From: JBPBQZ01 sp050955105
GTDB taxonomy: Bacteria > Pseudomonadota > Gammaproteobacteria > Burkholderiales > Burkholderiaceae
Direction of reading: 5' to 3'
DNA: 22,998 bases
Assembly: GCA_050955105.1 (NCBI GenBank)
Contig: JBPBQZ010000009.1
Location: forward strand, 1 to 22,998
Shown: positions 20,655 to 22,998 of the stretch, one piece after another
Position numbering within the stretch: position 1 is the first letter of the stretch
Layout: every line of letters begins with the position of its first letter
The notes under the pieces: generated by a model
What the model was told of the DNA's origin: nothing
Seen by the model: the letters and a program-made list of their open reading frames with translations, nothing else
The model's database searches: none
Translations under genes and position numbers: made by a program

Positions 20655-22472
20655 ATGACCAGCTTACCCAGCAAGAACGTGCGGCCCGCGCGATCCACGG
20701 CCAGCAACGACGATAACGCCGAGCGCAAGACACCAGCGGCGCCGCGCATCAAGCAGCCCAGCGAAGTGTTTCGCGATCCGCGCATCGCCGATTTCCGGCA
20801 ACTGCGCAAGACGCTGCGCAGCACCTTCGGCTTCGAGCGGCTGCGGCCCGGTCAGAAGCGCATCATACGCAGCGTGCTCGATCGACACGACACCTTGGCG
20901 ATCATGCCCACTGGCGCCGGCAAGTCCTTGTGCTACCAATTGCCCGCGCTGCATCTGGGGGGCGTCACGCTGGTGGTGTCGCCGTTGATCTCCTTGATGA
21001 AAGACCAGGCCGACAAGCTGTGCGAAGCGGGTGTCGATGCATTGCTGTTGAACAGCACGCTCGGCCGCCGCGAAGAGGATGCGGCCTTGGCTCGCATCGC
21101 CGCCGCGGAGCCGAACATTGTGTTCGTTACGCCGGAGCGACTGGCGACCCCTGCTTTCCTGAAGACCGTAGGCACTTCGGCCGTGAGTCTGGTGGTGGTG
21201 GATGAGGCGCATTGCGTCTCGCAATGGGGACACGATTTTCGTCCGGCATTTCTCGAGATTGCAGCGGCCGTCGATGCGCTGGGCAGGCCGCCCATACTCG
21301 CGCTCACGGCAACCGCCACCCCGGAAGTCATCGAGGACATCGACAAGCAGTTGCGACTGCGCCGCGCCAACATCATCAATACCGGCATCCTGCGCGAAAA
21401 TCTGGAACTGTCGGTGATGCATGCGACCAATGCCGACGAGAAGACCGCGAAGCTGGTCGAATTGGTCACTAGCCAGGAAGGCTCCGGCATCGTTTATACG
21501 GCCACCGTGCGCGACGCCGAACACGTGTTCGAAGCCTTGTCCGCGCAGGGTGTGGACGTGGCGCGTTATCACGGCAAGATGGCCAATGCGGCCCGCACGG
21601 CGGCGCAAGAGCGCTTCATGTCCGGTCGCTGTCGTGTGGTGGTGGCGACCAACGCGTTCGGTATGGGCATCGATAAGCCGGACATCCGTTTTGTCGCGCA
21701 TTACCAGATGCCCGGCAGCCTGGAGGCCTACTACCAGGAGGCCGGCCGCGCGGGTCGCGATGGCGCGCCTGCGAAGTGTGTGCTGTTGTTCGATATGAGC
21801 GACAAGCGCGTGCAGCAGTTTTTCCTGGTCGGACGCTATCCGACGGTGGAACTGGCGTCGCGCGTGATGGAAGTGATTCGTGAACAAGCGAAGGGCAAGG
21901 GCTCGAAGGGGCCGGCCTTCGACGAAATCAAGACGGCGCTTGAAACCGCGCCGACCAATAAGCTGAAGACGGCGCTGAAGCTACTGATCGACGCGGGCGT
22001 CACCGCGCGCGATCGCGAGCGGCGTTATCGTCCGGTGGATTCTGCGGGCGGGCATGAACGCGTGACGCGTGCGATCGAAGCGTACCGGCAACGCGCCGAG
22101 CACGATCAAGCGGCCCTCGACGAGATGGTGCACTACGCGCAAAGCGGGCAGTGTCGCTGGCGGCGCCTGATCGACCATTTCCACGCCGATGCGCCGTGGC
22201 AACACTGCGGTAATTGCGACAACTGCCGGCATCCAGTGGAAGTCGGCCCGGTCATCGCGAGCATGCCGGTCGCCGATACGCGCGCCACCGAGCCGGCCGA
22301 GCCCGCGATGGTGTGGAAGGTGGGTGATGCGGTGAAGGTGCGGCGCTATGGCAGCGGCTGCATCGTGCTGGCGAATGGCGATCAGGTGGAAGTATCGTTT
22401 CCCGATGGCCAGATCCGCACCTTCCTGACGCAATATCTGGAACCGGGCGGCCCGCACGCGGTGGCCGCTTGA
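20655..22472 (+). CDS. RecQ-family ATP-dependent DNA helicase
   Basis: A 605-residue superfamily 2 helicase. After a basic tail of about 45 residues come FGFERLRPGQ (motif 0), the Walker A MPTGAGKS (Lys90), the RecQ-specific DEAHCVSQWGHDFRP (Asp183-His186), LTATATPEV, and motifs V-VI, TNAFGMGIDKPD and QEAGRAGRDG. The zinc-binding region has Cys500, Cys518, Cys521 and Cys524 in CGNCDNC. The usual C-terminal HRDC domain is missing. In its place, residues about 553-600 (VGDAVKVRRYGSG to YLEP) resemble the DUF3553/KOW-type beta module. It may be a second RecQ paralogue, so no recQ symbol is given. The ATG has only a weak ribosome site. The gene converges on rodA. Confidence 0.93.
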   Translation: MTSLPSKNVRPARSTASNDDNAERKTPAAPRIKQPSEVFRDPRIADFRQLRKTLRSTFGFERLRPGQKRIIRSVLDRHDTLAIMPTGAGKSLCYQLPALHLGGVTLVVSPLISLMKDQADKLCEAGVDALLLNSTLGRREEDAALARIAAAEPNIVFVTPERLATPAFLKTVGTSAVSLVVVDEAHCVSQWGHDFRPAFLEIAAAVDALGRPPILALTATATPEVIEDIDKQLRLRRANIINTGILRENLELSVMHATNADEKTAKLVELVTSQEGSGIVYTATVRDAEHVFEALSAQGVDVARYHGKMANAARTAAQERFMSGRCRVVVATNAFGMGIDKPDIRFVAHYQMPGSLEAYYQEAGRAGRDGAPAKCVLLFDMSDKRVQQFFLVGRYPTVELASRVMEVIREQAKGKGSKGPAFDEIKTALETAPTNKLKTALKLLIDAGVTARDRERRYRPVDSAGGHERVTRAIEAYRQRAEHDQAALDEMVHYAQSGQCRWRRLIDHFHADAPWQHCGNCDNCRHPVEVGPVIASMPVADTRATEPAEPAMVWKVGDAVKVRRYGSGCIVLANGDQVEVSFPDGQIRTFLTQYLEPGGPHAVAA

Positions 22473-22590
22473 AGTAGACGCCTAGGTAGCATGCGTGCGC
22501 CTGCAACGGGCGTCGCGCGTGTATTAATGCCTTCGACGGTGGTGATATCGATGGTGTCGATGCTATTGCCACTGTCGCCACAATGCTATT

Positions 22591-22644
22591 GACGCCACTG
22601 ACGCCACTGACGCCACTGACGCTACAGTCGCTACAGTCGCGGCA
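22591..22644. repeat. 9-bp tandem repeat array beside the rodA stop
   Basis: Six consecutive 9-mers: GACGCCACT three times, then GACGCTACA, GTCGCTACA and GTCGCGGCA. The last unit directly abuts the rodA stop codon (22645-22647 on the minus strand). A looser 24-bp duplication beginning ATGCTATTG precedes it (about 22560-22607). The array is in noncoding DNA between convergent recQ-like and rodA genes. Confidence 0.9.
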
Positions 22645-22998
22645 TCAGCTTTTAATCAAACGCTTCTGTCGTGCCACGCTCATGATCAGGCCGCCGGCAA
22701 TGCCCAGCGTTGTCAGCGCAGTGCCGCCATAGCTCATGAACGGCAGCGGCACGCCGACCACCGGCAGAATGCCGCTCACCATGCCGATATTGACGAACGC
22801 ATAGGTGAAGAAGGTCATCGACAAGCCGCCGGCCAGCAGCCGCGCGAACAGATTCGCGCCGCTCGCCGCTACCAGCAGGCCGCGGAAAATCACCAGCAAA
22901 TACAGCAGCATCAGCACGCAAGCGCCGATCAGCCCGAACTCTTCGGCGAACACTGCGAAGATGAAGTCGGTGTGCTTCTCGGGAATGAATTCGAGATG
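22645..22998 (-). CDS. rodA: Peptidoglycan glycosyltransferase RodA, C-terminal part
   Basis: A SEDS-family polymerase that builds lateral-wall peptidoglycan with PBP2 in the inner membrane. Only the last 117 residues are in the window; the gene runs off the right edge. Seen are HLEFIPEKHTDFIFAVFAEEFG at the edge, then three membrane segments, and the SEDS signature FVNIGMVSGILPVVGVPLPFMSYGG. The tail QKRLIKS ends the protein. The signature and the IPEKHTDFIFA loop favour RodA over FtsW, whose equivalent loop normally reads LPEAHTDFIFA. Other elongasome genes (mrdA, mreBCD) would be expected further to the right. Confidence 0.9.
   Translation of the reverse strand, partial: HLEFIPEKHTDFIFAVFAEEFGLIGACVLMLLYLLVIFRGLLVAASGANLFARLLAGGLSMTFFTYAFVNIGMVSGILPVVGVPLPFMSYGGTALTTLGIAGGLIMSVARQKRLIKS

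Noticed and set aside
22252..22644. Readthrough extension of RodA past its TGA into the tandem array
   Set aside because: The frame is open, but the protein already ends with a normal RodA tail. The rest is largely antisense to the helicase gene, and no readthrough signal was seen.
22591..22644. CRISPR array
   Set aside because: Units are 9 bp with no spacers and no cas genes nearby. It is a simple tandem repeat.

Overview
The window is about 23 kb of a GC-rich (roughly 60%) bacterial chromosome. The gene content and order point to the Burkholderiales, most likely Burkholderiaceae. The main reasons are the def-fmt-htpX-rsmB-DUF4390-ntrY-response regulator run, the queC-queE-queD trio with a CX14CX2C-type QueE, a GTP-type PEP carboxykinase, and a RodA end typical of beta-proteobacteria. 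Genus is not called. Almost everything is core chromosome. The only mobile DNA is the tip of an insertion sequence at the left edge.

Layout. 1-133: right end of an ISL3-like insertion sequence (transposase C-terminus plus terminal inverted repeat). 165-286: tRNA-Lys(CTT) on the minus strand with its terminator. 467-940: OsmC-family protein. 1024-2040 (minus): D-2-hydroxyacid dehydrogenase. 2479-4344: pckG, separated from convergent topB (4483-7152, minus) by a strong bidirectional terminator. 7326-9023 (minus): a thioredoxin-like gene and dprA. From 9242 onward all genes but the last are on the plus strand: def-fmt, then htpX behind a heat-shock-type promoter, then the tightly overlapping rsmB-DUF4390-ntrY-response regulator operon, tRNA-Phe(GAA) with its own promoter and terminator, queC-queE-queD, an unrecognised disordered protein, and a RecQ-family helicase. 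The window closes with the 3' end of rodA on the minus strand.

How the genes work together. Def and Fmt remove and add the formyl group of the initiator methionine. RsmB modifies 16S rRNA, and the two tRNAs add to this translation theme. HtpX is membrane protein quality control. NtrY and its partner regulator form a two-component pair that lacks the usual sigma-54 activator domain. QueD, QueE and QueC are successive steps toward preQ0 for queuosine. DprA, TopB and the RecQ-like helicase act on DNA.

No clearly new multi-gene system is visible. The best leads are a strong hairpin with a 12-codon ORF abutting def, a sigma-32-like promoter for htpX, an acceptor-stem mismatch in tRNA-Phe, an uncharacterised 212-residue disordered protein, a long low-complexity insertion in NtrY, and a 9-bp tandem array after rodA.
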